Source: Robiginitomaculum sp. (lineage in GTDB: Bacteria > Pseudomonadota > Alphaproteobacteria > Caulobacterales > Maricaulaceae). Taken from it: 64,000 nucleotides of DNA. Of this stretch, positions 8,812-17,100 are shown one piece after another; positions within the stretch are counted from its first letter, which is position 1; every line of letters begins with the position of its first letter. The position numbers and the translations under genes were made by a program. The notes beneath the pieces are model-generated. The model saw only the letters and a program-made list of their open reading frames with translations. It ran no database searches and was not told the origin of the DNA. The stretch spans positions 102,311 to 166,310 of the forward strand of contig JAUZSF010000005.1 in the NCBI GenBank assembly GCA_030949705.1. The letters run 5' to 3'.

Positions 8812-10454
8812 TACAAAACACCCTTGCTGGACGGAATGGCCGTTCCCTCACCGCGGGCCAAGGCCGGGCGCAAAGCTCGCCCAAAACCTTTGAAAATCGC
8901 CTCGATAACATGGTGGGTGTTTTGCCCTTCGGCCTCAATATGAATGGCCGCGCCCAGGTGCTGGGCCATGGTTTCAAAAACATGAGGCACCATCTGGCCA
9001 CCAAAGCCACCCACCCCTTCGTCGGGAATGTCGGCGGCAAAACGCAAGGCCGGGCGACCAGACAGATCCACCGCAATGCGTGCCTGCGCCTCATCCATAG
9101 GCAAGACAAATCCATAACGGCCAATACCGGCACGATCCCCCAGCGCCTGGCGCAAGGCCTGCCCCAATACAATGGCGCAATCCTCGACCGTGTGATGTTC
9201 GTCTATGTGCAGATCGCCCCTGGCCGTAAGGATCAGCGAAAACCCGCCATGACGGGCAATTTGCTCCAACATGTGATCAAAAAAACCGATACCGGTTTGG
9301 ATATTTACTGGCTCGTCAGCGTCCAGATCGACCAGGGCGCTGATCTGGGTTTCCTTGGTTTGGCGGCTGATGGCTGCACGACGCAGGTTGGCAGGTTTAT
9401 TTTCACCAGCCCCAAAGACGGCCAGCAAGGCGTTATTGTGTTCCGGCGTGCCGACACTGATACGCACCTTGCCTTCACCCAACGCCGAAAAATCCCGCAC
9501 ATGGATGGCACTGGCCTTTAACCGGGTCTGGATATCACTTTTGAGATTGAGCTGTACCAACAGAAAATTTGCCGCCGATGGCCAGATTTTCTGAACATCT
9601 TCCGATCCCAACAGGGCGGTATAAAGACGTTCTCGCTCGGCCTTTATCCGGGCAATACGCTCGTTGAATATGGCCATATTGACCGGGGCAAGTGCGCTGA
9701 GCACTTCGGTAATGACTGGCGAAGGCAAGGGGTAGGGGGGCAGTACCTTTCGCAACAGATTGATTACCGGCGCATTGGCGATCATGGTGCCAAGACGCGC
9801 CCCAGCCAAACCATAAGCTTTGGACAGGGTTTTTAAGACGACCAGATTTTGCAGCTCTGCGAGCTCTCCGGTCAGGCTGTCAGCCTCTGCAAATTCGATA
9901 TAGGCCTCATCCACCACCACCAGCTGAGCGGCGCATTCACGGGCGATGCGCACCACATCCTGGCGCGCCATCAGATTGCCGGTCGGGTTGTTCGGGCTGC
10001 ATAAAAATACGAGTTTGGTGGCCTTGGATTGAGCTTCGGCAATAATGTCATCAGGAACAATGGCGTAGTTATCATCCAGAGGCACAGGGGTCAGGCCCGC
10101 GCCCTGTACCTTGGCGGCCACGCCATAAAGGCCAAAGGTTGGCGGCGAAATAACCGCATTGTCTTTACCCGCACGACAGGTTGCGCGAAACAACAGGTCA
10201 ATGGCTTCATCGGCACCGCGGGTCAGCAATAGCTGGTCCTTGGCCACCCCATACAAATCGGCAATCCGGGAAACCAAGGGGGCCGGTTGCTGTTCAGGAT
10301 AGCGATTCCACGCGCCCTTTGCCCCCGGTGGCGCCCAGGGGTTTTCATTGGCATCCAGCAACACCGCCCCCTCCGCCGCACCGCCGCGCGCGCTATATGG
10401 CGTCAGCGCGGCAATGTCCGGCCGGGCAATTTTGTCGATCAGATCGCCCATCAC
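8811..10454 (-). CDS. hisCB: Fused histidinol-phosphate aminotransferase and imidazoleglycerol-phosphate dehydratase (HisC-HisB)
   Basis: One uninterrupted 547-codon frame holds two complete enzymes. Residues of about 1-345 are HisC, a PLP aminotransferase: FLCSPNNPTGN, DEAYIEFAE, and the PLP lysine in LKTLSKAYGLAGARLG. Residues of about 358-547 are HisB, the dehydratase: GIGFFDHMLEQIARHGG, HIDEHHTVED, GFGGQMVPHVFET and GQNTHHVIEAIFKG carry its metal-binding His and Glu residues. The two are joined by a short linker, GAGENKPANL. Known HisB fusions join it to histidinol-phosphatase (HisNB), so pairing with HisC is unusual. The two steps are consecutive: HisB makes imidazole-acetol phosphate, the HisC substrate. 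Both domains are full length and look active. Confidence 0.93.
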   Translation of the reverse strand: MMGDLIDKIARPDIAALTPYSARGGAAEGAVLLDANENPWAPPGAKGAWNRYPEQQPAPLVSRIADLYGVAKDQLLLTRGADEAIDLLFRATCRAGKDNAVISPPTFGLYGVAAKVQGAGLTPVPLDDNYAIVPDDIIAEAQSKATKLVFLCSPNNPTGNLMARQDVVRIARECAAQLVVVDEAYIEFAEADSLTGELAELQNLVVLKTLSKAYGLAGARLGTMIANAPVINLLRKVLPPYPLPSPVITEVLSALAPVNMAIFNERIARIKAERERLYTALLGSEDVQKIWPSAANFLLVQLNLKSDIQTRLKASAIHVRDFSALGEGKVRISVGTPEHNNALLAVFGAGENKPANLRRAAISRQTKETQISALVDLDADEPVNIQTGIGFFDHMLEQIARHGGFSLILTARGDLHIDEHHTVEDCAIVLGQALRQALGDRAGIGRYGFVLPMDEAQARIAVDLSGRPALRFAADIPDEGVGGFGGQMVPHVFETMAQHLGAAIHIEAEGQNTHHVIEAIFKGFGRALRPALARGEGTAIPSSKGVL

Positions 10455-11743
10455 CGGACATCCAGACGCAGGCTGATTGCCCGGGCGTGGGCTTCCAGCT
10501 CTTCCATACGGGCCAGGGTTTGCACCACGGGACCCAAAAAGCTGAGCGCATCCTGTGACGCCCGTTGCACGGTGATAAATTTGATAAAGCTTTCCAGCCC
10601 CAGACCGCTATAGGCCCGTGCCGCGCCTGCCGTTGGCAGAACGTGGTTGGTGCCACTGGCATAATCACCAAGGGCTTCGGGGGTATAGGCCCCCACAAAA
10701 ACCGAACCGGCATTGCGGATCCCCTCGACCATGCCTTCGGGACGTTCGGTCTGGATGATCAGGTGTTCGGGGGCATAACGATTGGCAATTTCCAGCATTT
10801 GCTCATAGCCCTGAACACAGATCAGGCGCGCATTTTCCAAAGACTTTCTGGCAATATCGGCCCGGGGCAGGGTTTTTAACTGTTTCAGGGTGGCCGTTTC
10901 CACGGCCCTGGCTGCATTCATGCTCGTTATGAGCAATAATACTTGCGCCTTGGGATCGTGCTCGGCCTGGCTAAGCAGGTCTGCGGCAATCCAGTCAGGA
11001 TTGGCGGCCTCATCGGCCAGCACCATGACCTCACTTGGCCCGGCGGGCATATCCATTGCCGGTCCGCCCGGCATCTGGGTCACTTGGGCCTTGGCTTCCC
11101 TAACCCATTGATTACCCGGCCCAAACAGCTTATCGACCCGGGGTACACTTTGGGTACCAAAGGCCAAAGCGGCGATCGCCTGAGCGCCGCCCATAGAGTA
11201 GATTTCCTCCAGGCCGCATAATTTTGCTGCCGCCAGAATGACCGGGGCGATCTTGCCATCCTTGCCCGGCGGGCTGGCGACTACAATTCTGCCAACCCCG
11301 GCCAGTTTTGCCGGAATCGCCGCCATCATCAGGGATGAAAACAAGGGTGCCGTGCCACCCGGCACATAAATGCCGACGCAATCAATCGGTCTGGCAATAC
11401 GCTCGCAAATCAGGCCCGGCTCAACCTCCACCTTGATGGTTTTTGGCTGCTGTGCCTGATGAAAGGTTTTTATATTGCCATAGGCACGGCGCATGGCCTT
11501 TTTGGCGTCCTCATCCAAGGCGACCCAGGCGGCCTCTATTTCATCGCCGCCAATGCGCAGCTTTTCCGGCTCGCTGCCATCAAAACGCCGGGTAAATTCG
11601 AACAAGGCTTCATCGCCTTTTTCGCGGACCGCCATGATGATGTCGTACACGACGTCCCGCACTGCACAGGCATTGGTATAGGGGCGCCGAAGAGCGGCCT
11701 TTTTACCGTCGTCATCCAGCTGTTGCCAATCGAGAATTTTCAT
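10451..11743 (-). CDS. hisD: Histidinol dehydrogenase
   Basis: HisD oxidises histidinol to histidine in two NAD-dependent steps and binds zinc. The 430-residue protein shows GIYVPGGTAPLFSSLMM (about 128), FGPGNQWVREAK, and GPSEVMVLADEAANPDWIAADLLSQAEHD, which includes the zinc-binding Gln and His. The C-terminal ending, ALGDYASGTNHVLPTAG, is also characteristic. It lies three bases downstream of hisG and overlaps hisCB by four bases. Confidence 0.96.
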   Translation of the reverse strand: MKILDWQQLDDDGKKAALRRPYTNACAVRDVVYDIIMAVREKGDEALFEFTRRFDGSEPEKLRIGGDEIEAAWVALDEDAKKAMRRAYGNIKTFHQAQQPKTIKVEVEPGLICERIARPIDCVGIYVPGGTAPLFSSLMMAAIPAKLAGVGRIVVASPPGKDGKIAPVILAAAKLCGLEEIYSMGGAQAIAALAFGTQSVPRVDKLFGPGNQWVREAKAQVTQMPGGPAMDMPAGPSEVMVLADEAANPDWIAADLLSQAEHDPKAQVLLLITSMNAARAVETATLKQLKTLPRADIARKSLENARLICVQGYEQMLEIANRYAPEHLIIQTERPEGMVEGIRNAGSVFVGAYTPEALGDYASGTNHVLPTAGAARAYSGLGLESFIKFITVQRASQDALSFLGPVVQTLARMEELEAHARAISLRLDVR

Positions 11744-11746
11744 CGC

Positions 11747-12631
11747 TCAGCCCATCATCTTTTCTATTGGCAGGACCAGAATGGCATGGGCACCCCGGGC
11801 TTCGAGCTGTTCCAGCGTGTCCCAGAATATGGTTTCACGGCAAACCGCATGCACCGCCATCTGGTCATTGCGACCCACCAGCGGCATGATGGTCGGGGCA
11901 TCGGCCCCCGGCAATAAAGCGGTAATGTCGTCAATGGCTTCCTTTGGTGCATTCAACATAATGTATTTGGTGGCACGGCTGGCAATTACTCCGTCAATGC
12001 GGCGCAACAGGCGCGCCAGCAAGGCTTCGCGCGCCTCATCCCACACCGTATTGGAGCGGATCAACAAGGCCTGACTTTTCATCACCGTGGCAAAGTCGGT
12101 CAGACCATTGGCAGCCAGCGTAGCCCCCGAAGAAACCAGATCGCAGATCGCATCGGACAGACCCAGCGCCGGGGCGATCTCCACCGCGCCTTTCAAGGTT
12201 ACGCAATCGGCCTCGACGTTATTATCTTTAAGAAAAGACTCCAGGATTTGCGGGTAAGATGTGGCGATTTTACACCCCTGCAAATCTTCAATTGATTTTA
12301 TGTTGCCATCACGGGGCGCTGCCAGTTTCAAGGTACAGCGTGAAAACCCCAGCGGCCGCACGGTCAGCAATGCCTCCTCGCCCGCCCCCTCCAGAGCCTC
12401 TTCGCGCAAAACATTCTCGCCGGCAATACCCAGATCGCATACCCCCTTGGCCACCAAAGACGGGATGTCATCATCGCGCACAAACAACAGCTCGATCGGC
12501 AAGCCCTGCGCCCGGCACGTCAGCGCCCCGGGGTTTGGCGATATGCTCAAACCCGCCTGTTCCAGCAATTTCATGCTGCCATTGGCCAGGCGTCCCTTTT
12601 TCTGGACGGCAATGCGCAATACCGGGCTCAT
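11747..12631 (-). CDS. hisG: ATP phosphoribosyltransferase (long form)
   Basis: HisG condenses ATP with PRPP in the first committed step and is the usual point of feedback inhibition by histidine. The 294 residues include QKKGRLANGSMKLLEQAGL, DLGIAGENVLREE and the PRPP-loop region DLVSSGATLAANGL near 165-178. The extra C-terminal 80 residues correspond to the ACT-like regulatory domain of the long form, so a HisZ partner should not be needed. It overlaps yerC/hisR by four bases, placing it as the first enzyme of the operon. Confidence 0.94.
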   Translation of the reverse strand: MSPVLRIAVQKKGRLANGSMKLLEQAGLSISPNPGALTCRAQGLPIELLFVRDDDIPSLVAKGVCDLGIAGENVLREEALEGAGEEALLTVRPLGFSRCTLKLAAPRDGNIKSIEDLQGCKIATSYPQILESFLKDNNVEADCVTLKGAVEIAPALGLSDAICDLVSSGATLAANGLTDFATVMKSQALLIRSNTVWDEAREALLARLLRRIDGVIASRATKYIMLNAPKEAIDDITALLPGADAPTIMPLVGRNDQMAVHAVCRETIFWDTLEQLEARGAHAILVLPIEKMMG

Positions 12632-12951
12632 GATTCCTGCACCCGATCCAGCGCAATGCGATACCCCTGATAGGATTCTTCATTCAGGAACCGCGCCACT
12701 CGCCCCACCGTGGTAGTACTGGCCCCGGTTTTCTCACTGATTTCCCGATACGATAAATCACCAGCATCCAACAGCTTGGCCACCTGCCAGCGTGCTGCCA
12801 GGGCACGTAATTCTGCTGGCGTGCAAAGGTCCGTTAAGAACCGCAACAGCTCGTCCCGGTTATGCAGGGACGTCAGTGCACACAGCAAAGCCTCGGTATC
12901 ATCATCCGGGCCGGATGTGTCATTATGTGGAATATTTGCAAAGTTTGTCAT
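12628..12951 (-). CDS. TrpR-family regulator YerC/YecD (HisR-like), first gene of the his operon
   Basis: The protein of about 107 residues belongs to the TrpR-like YerC/YecD group. CTPAELRALAARWQVAKLL matches the family core, and LSYREISEKTGASTTTVGRVARFL is the helix-turn-helix. Members near his genes are proposed histidine repressors (HisR). I chose the ATG at 12951 because AAGG lies eight bases before it; the GTG at 12960 overlaps that site. The gene is fused by a four-base overlap to hisG. A strong palindrome about 20 bases upstream of the start is the likely operator, so autorepression with histidine as co-repressor is a reasonable inference. Confidence 0.85.
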   Translation of the reverse strand: MTNFANIPHNDTSGPDDDTEALLCALTSLHNRDELLRFLTDLCTPAELRALAARWQVAKLLDAGDLSYREISEKTGASTTTVGRVARFLNEESYQGYRIALDRVQES

Positions 12952-12971
12952 AAACGGCACCTTGATTTACT

Positions 12972-12989
12972 GTATTAACATGCTAATAC
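12972..12989. promoter_or_regulatory. Palindromic operator candidate for the TrpR-like regulator
   Basis: GTATTAACATGCTAATAC is an 18-base dyad in which eight of nine base pairs are symmetric. It matches the idealised trp operator GTACTAGTTAACTAGTAC at 11 of 18 positions, including both outer GTA/TAC triplets. It sits between yerC-his and lysAC and overlaps promoter elements of both. A perfect 10-base palindrome, TATCATGATA, follows at 12992-13001. Binding is inferred from symmetry, position and regulator family. Confidence 0.6.
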
Positions 12990-13003
12990 GCTATCATGAT
13001 AAT
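12975..13003 (+). promoter_or_regulatory. Candidate lysAC promoter
   Basis: TTAACA (12975-12980) and GATAAT (12998-13003) are spaced by 17 bases, close to the sigma70 consensus, and point towards lysAC. The -35 box lies within the palindrome. If so, the same repressor could control lysine and histidine genes together. The leader would be about 90 bases. Confidence 0.4.
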
Positions 13004-13007
13004 GCAA
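12980..13007 (-). promoter_or_regulatory. Candidate his operon promoter
   Basis: Reading leftwards, TTGCAT (13007-13002) and TAGCAT (12985-12980) are separated by 16 bases and resemble -35 and -10 boxes. The -10 lies inside the palindrome, so repressor binding would block it. Transcription would begin near 12973, leaving a very short leader with no room for an attenuator. Confidence 0.4.
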
Positions 13008-13097
13008 GCCTTCTTTGCAGTAAATTTCGGGTCACGCACTGGACACTCAAAAAAGTTCTGCCAAGAAGGCCTTTGCCGCAACGATGGGAACATTTAA

Positions 13098-15704
13098 ATG
13101 ACAGCCTCTGCGCACAGCGCCCCTTGGGTGGTGATGAAATTTGGTGGGACCAGCGTGTCCACAAAGGAACGCTGGGAAACAATTGAAGACCTCACCCGCG
13201 CCTGTCTGGACAGGGGTGAACGACCGCTGATCGTCCATTCGGCGCTGTCACAGGTTTCCAATCTGCTGGAACGCGCCATTCAGGCCGCTCTGTCACAAGA
13301 CCATGCCGGCACGCTGGATGATATTAAAATGCGTCATCTGGCCCTTGCCAAAGACCTTGCTCTGGATGGCGAACGCCTGATCGCCCCCTCTTTGAGTCGC
13401 CTGACCAAATGGCTGGACGGCATTGCGCTGGTCTGTGAGGCCAGCGCCCGGGTGCGTGCCCGCATATTGGCCGAGGGCGAGGTGATGGCCACGGCGTTGG
13501 GTGCGGCGCGTCTGAACGCGCAAGGCCTAGAGGTTTCTCTTTTTGATGCCCGCACCGGCTTGCGCAGTCTGGCCCGCAACAAGACTGGCGAGACCACCCG
13601 TTATTTATCGGCCGTGTGTGCCGATACGCCGGATCCGGATCTGCAACAGCGCCTTGGCGCCCTTGGCGGCGATGCGGTCCTGACCCAGGGGTTTATTGCC
13701 AGCAATGACAAAGGCGAAACCGTGCTTTTGGGCCGCGGCGGCTCGGATGTGTCGGCGGCGCTGTTTGCCGCCAAACTGCAAGCCCAAAGGCTGGAGATCT
13801 GGACTGACGTGCCCGGCATGTTCAGCACCGATCCCCGCCTGACGGCCTCGGCGCGCCTGCTCAAGGATCTCAGCTATGATGAGGCCCAGGAGATTGCCCT
13901 GATGGGGGCCAAGGTGATGCACCCCCGAGCCTTGCCCTCGGCGCGACGCGCCAAAATCCCGGTACTGGTGAAATGCACCAGCCAGCCCGAAGCCAATGGC
14001 ACCCGCATCAGCGCCCAACCCGCCGATACCAATGCCCGGGTAAAGGCGGTGACCGTGAAAACCGGGCTGGTACTGGTTTCCATGACCTCGGCATCCATGT
14101 GGGGTGAGGCAGGGTTTCTGGCATCCGCCTTTGCCGCCTTTGCCAAAAATGGCCTGTCCATTGATCTGGTCTCCACCTCCGAAGCCAGCGTGACCGTATC
14201 GCTGGATCCGGGCCAAAATCTGGACAGCGCTGCTTTGGAGCAGTTACAGGCTGATCTGGCCCGGCTTTGCCGGGTCAGCATTTTACGTAATTGCGCTTCG
14301 GTCAGCCTGGTCGGGCGGGGCATTCGCACCATATTGCACAAGCTGACCCCGGCGCTGGAACTGTTTCGGGAACACCCGGTGCGGCTGGTCAGTCAGGCCG
14401 CCAATGATCTGAACTTCACCGTGGTCGTCGAAGAGGATCAGGCCCAGAAACTGGCCCGGCGGCTGCATGATGAAATGGTCGAGGTCGAACCCGAAGACAA
14501 GGTGTTTGGCCCCCCCTGGCAGAAAAGCCAGGCAAAGCCAACAACAACCCAAAGCGCCCATTCCCCGTGGTGGGCAAACAAGCGCGACGCGCTGCTGGCG
14601 GCCAAACCCAAAGGCGAAGCGGCCTTTGTCTATGATCTGCAAACGGTGCAGACGCGGGCCCGCTCGCTCAGGGCGCTGGCCTCAATATCGCGAATTTTTT
14701 ACGCCATGAAGGCCAATGCCCAACCCGATGTGTTGCGGACCATTGCCGCGCAGGGCGTTGGCATGGAATGCGTTTCGCTGGCGGAAATTGAACATGCCTT
14801 TGCCAGCATCCCGGGTATCGAGCCGCACAACATCCTTTTTACCCCCAATTTTGCTCCGCGATCCGAATATGAAGCGGCGATCAAACGCGGTGTTTGCCTG
14901 ACCCTGGATAATCTGCACCCGCTGGAACACTGGCCGGCAATCTTTGATGGTTGCGAGATATTATTGCGTGTTGATCCAGAGCGCGGCCGGGGTCATCACC
15001 GCCATGTGCAAACCGCCGGCGCACGCGCCAAATTTGGCATACCGATCCCGGATCTGGCCAAAGCCCGCGAACTGGCCCGCGCCGCCAATGCGAAAATCAT
15101 TGGCCTGCACGCCCATGCCGGCAGCGGCATTTTGGACCCCGGCCATTGGCACAGCCTTGCCGAGCTGTTTGCATCGCTGGCCGATTCCTTTCCCGATGTG
15201 CGCATTTTTAATCTGGGTGGTGGTCTGGGTGTGCCGGAAAATACAGGTCTGACGGCGCTGGACCTTATCAAGCTTGATGAAAATCTGGCGCTGGTGCGCA
15301 GCGCCTGCCCGGCTATAGAGCTGTGGCTGGAACCGGGTCGCTTTATGGTGGCCGAAGCCGGGGTGTTACTGGCCAGGGTTACCCAGACCAAAACCAAGGG
15401 CACCACCTCTTATGCCGGGCTGGAAACCGGGATGAATTCGCTGATCCGCCCGGCCCTGTATGGCGCGCACCATGACATCGTCAATCTCAGCCGCCTTCAT
15501 GAAGAAGCAGATATTGCGCCGATTAGTATCGTCGGGCCCATTTGCGAATCCGCCGATATCTTGGGCGTGGATCGGCATTTACCCCCCACAATTGAGGGCG
15601 ATGTCTTGCTGATTGCCAATGCCGGCGCCTACGGCGCGGTCATGAGCAGTCACTATAATTTACGCGCCCCGGCGAAAGAATTGGTGCTGGCCTTACCGGC
15701 ATGA
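13098..15704 (+). CDS. lysAC: Bifunctional aspartate kinase / diaminopimelate decarboxylase
   Basis: This 868-residue fusion joins the first and last steps of lysine synthesis. The aspartokinase half (about 1-465) starts VVMKFGGTSVST, has GRGGSDVSAALFAA and EIWTDVPGMFSTDPR, and ends with paired ACT domains that usually bind lysine. The decarboxylase half (about 495-868) carries the PLP lysine in FYAMKANAQPD near 537, GLHAHAGSGI, EPGRFMVAEAG and GPICESADILG. Such a fusion, of very similar length, is known from Xanthomonas; it is unexpected in an alphaproteobacterium. It is divergent from the his operon. No frameshift is seen in the linker. Confidence 0.93.
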   Translation: MTASAHSAPWVVMKFGGTSVSTKERWETIEDLTRACLDRGERPLIVHSALSQVSNLLERAIQAALSQDHAGTLDDIKMRHLALAKDLALDGERLIAPSLSRLTKWLDGIALVCEASARVRARILAEGEVMATALGAARLNAQGLEVSLFDARTGLRSLARNKTGETTRYLSAVCADTPDPDLQQRLGALGGDAVLTQGFIASNDKGETVLLGRGGSDVSAALFAAKLQAQRLEIWTDVPGMFSTDPRLTASARLLKDLSYDEAQEIALMGAKVMHPRALPSARRAKIPVLVKCTSQPEANGTRISAQPADTNARVKAVTVKTGLVLVSMTSASMWGEAGFLASAFAAFAKNGLSIDLVSTSEASVTVSLDPGQNLDSAALEQLQADLARLCRVSILRNCASVSLVGRGIRTILHKLTPALELFREHPVRLVSQAANDLNFTVVVEEDQAQKLARRLHDEMVEVEPEDKVFGPPWQKSQAKPTTTQSAHSPWWANKRDALLAAKPKGEAAFVYDLQTVQTRARSLRALASISRIFYAMKANAQPDVLRTIAAQGVGMECVSLAEIEHAFASIPGIEPHNILFTPNFAPRSEYEAAIKRGVCLTLDNLHPLEHWPAIFDGCEILLRVDPERGRGHHRHVQTAGARAKFGIPIPDLAKARELARAANAKIIGLHAHAGSGILDPGHWHSLAELFASLADSFPDVRIFNLGGGLGVPENTGLTALDLIKLDENLALVRSACPAIELWLEPGRFMVAEAGVLLARVTQTKTKGTTSYAGLETGMNSLIRPALYGAHHDIVNLSRLHEEADIAPISIVGPICESADILGVDRHLPPTIEGDVLLIANAGAYGAVMSSHYNLRAPAKELVLALPA

Positions 15705-15864
15705 TGCATTTTGTGTTGATACGCCCTTTTAAGCAGATCATTGGTCACGCTGAATGTTAGACCCAAGGCTTATTGAGCATTTGAAGTGCAAGGTGGGTCT
15801 CGAGGAAGGCTACCGCCTTTTCGGACGACGGGTGCAGTTAAATGACTCAATAAATGAGAGTCTC

Positions 15865-16164
15865 TTATTCCTTATCACGAAATGTTTCCTGATAGGCTTT
15901 AATCACCTCAAACCAGTCATCAAATTTGTCCATAACGGCTTCAATGCGCGGAGCTTTGCCTTTGATGGTTACAAACCCAACACCTTTGTCAGAAAAAAAG
16001 TACCTCACCGCCAAAAATTTTGGCAAGTTTCTCCAAATATGTATGACGATTATCCATTGAAGAACTACTAGATACATCCGTCCAAAGCTGTCCATTTTGC
16101 ATGACGTACCCTATAAATTGACGGGCTTTCCTATAGGTGGCTCCCATTTGAAATTGAGAGATTT
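15865..16164 (-). pseudogene. 3' remnant of the IS-interrupted PD-(D/E)xK-like gene
   Basis: Removing the insertion sequence lets the gene to the right continue here: ...GVYSEF then KKSLNFKWEPPIGKPVNL. It then needs a frame change to GYVMQNGQLWTDVSS...YLEKLAKIFGG. A second change, at a run of seven A (15991-15998 region), leads to SDKGVGFVTIKGKAPRIEAVMDKF...FRDKE and a stop. The three pieces read as one protein only if two small indels are corrected. The stretch is AT-richer than lysAC next to it. I see no intact gene between 15705 and 16248 on either strand. Confidence 0.6.
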
Positions 16165-16170
16165 CTTAGA

Positions 16171-16189
16171 GTCTGACCGAAAACTAATT
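16171..16189 (+). repeat. Left inverted repeat of the IS5-family element
   Basis: GTCTGACCGAAAACTAATT is an exact inverted match to the right end. Confidence 0.9.
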
Positions 16190-16248
16190 GAGTGATATCA
16201 GTGGATTATGATTCATTCGGATTGTGAAAAGATTCGAAGGAGATCACG

Positions 16249-17073
16249 ATGACCTGGACTGATATCACCCGTCCACAATATGAACGCAATTATGGCCGCT
16301 ATGCAAGTGATTGTACGGATGAGGAATGGGCTCTGATTGAACCATTTCTGCCCGGCGACAAGTCGAATGGCCGCCCGCGCACCACCAAACTTCGTGATGT
16401 CTGGGATGCCATCCAATACATGGCCACGACCGGTTGCCAGTGGCGGATGATCCCCAATGATTTTCCGCCGATGTCGACCGTACAAGGGTATTTCTATGAG
16501 TGGCGAGAGCGTGGTTTGTACCATGAAATCAATCATGCCCTTGTGATGACGGCGCGTGAGAAAGAAGGCCGTAAAGCCTCACCAAGTGCCGGTGTAATTG
16601 ACAGCCAGAGCGTTAAAACCACAGAAAGCGGCGGGGTTTGCGGCTATGATGCTGGCAAGAAGATTAAAGGTCGCAAGCGCCATATCATTACCGACACCAT
16701 TGGCCTGCTGATCGGGTTTGTCATTCATGGCGCTGATATTCAGGATCGCGATGGCGCGGTTCAGGTGCTCAAATCCATCCGCTTCACGCACCCGTGGCTG
16801 CGCCATGTTTTTGCTGATGGGGGCTACGCAGGCCCCAAACTGCGGGGCAGGCTGGAGAAAATCGGCTGCTGGACAATGGAAATTGTCAAACGCTCTGACA
16901 AGGCCAAAGGCTTTGAAATCATTCCCCGCCGCTGGGTGGTGGAACGCACCTTCGCATGGCTGGGCCGCTGCCGCAGACTGGCTAAAGACTGGGAAAAATC
17001 TATCCTCTCTGCCGAAAGCTGGCTCCTCATCGCCCATATCAAAATGGTCACAAGGCGATTGGCAAGGAATTGA
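16249..17073 (+). CDS. IS5-family transposase
   Basis: The 274-residue DDE transposase has an N-terminal DUF4096-type region (DEEWALIEPFLP, GCQWRMIP, FYEWRERGLY). The catalytic acidic residues follow: Asp in VIDSQSVKTTE (about 117), Asp in VFADGGYAG (about 190), and Glu in VVERTFAWLGRCRRL (about 232). The single frame is complete and without frameshift. A purine-rich GAAGGAGATCACG precedes the ATG. It is surrounded by perfect inverted repeats. Confidence 0.93.
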   Translation: MTWTDITRPQYERNYGRYASDCTDEEWALIEPFLPGDKSNGRPRTTKLRDVWDAIQYMATTGCQWRMIPNDFPPMSTVQGYFYEWRERGLYHEINHALVMTAREKEGRKASPSAGVIDSQSVKTTESGGVCGYDAGKKIKGRKRHIITDTIGLLIGFVIHGADIQDRDGAVQVLKSIRFTHPWLRHVFADGGYAGPKLRGRLEKIGCWTMEIVKRSDKAKGFEIIPRRWVVERTFAWLGRCRRLAKDWEKSILSAESWLLIAHIKMVTRRLARN

Positions 17074-17081
17074 TTCTATGG

Positions 17082-17100
17082 AATTAGTTTTCGGTCAGAC
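17082..17100 (-). repeat. Right inverted repeat of the IS5-family element
   Basis: This is the complement of the left repeat, 19 of 19 bases. Its GTCTGA provides the stop codon that now ends the truncated neighbouring gene. Confidence 0.9.

Larger units (their letters stand above)
16169..17100 (+). mobile_element. IS5-family insertion sequence
   Basis: The element has 19-base terminal inverted repeats, GTCTGACCGAAAACTAATT at 16171-16189 and its exact complement at 17082-17100. One transposase gene lies between them. CTTA occurs directly outside both ends (16165-16168 and 17101-17104) and is the likely target duplication, as expected of IS5-type elements with short duplications. Ends and transposase are intact, so the element may still be mobile. 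It interrupts a minus-strand gene. Confidence 0.88.

Noticed and set aside
15754..16071. A 105-codon plus-strand open frame between lysAC and the IS element
   Set aside because: Its second half is antisense to the recognisable remnant of the IS-interrupted gene, and its first half shows no family pattern.
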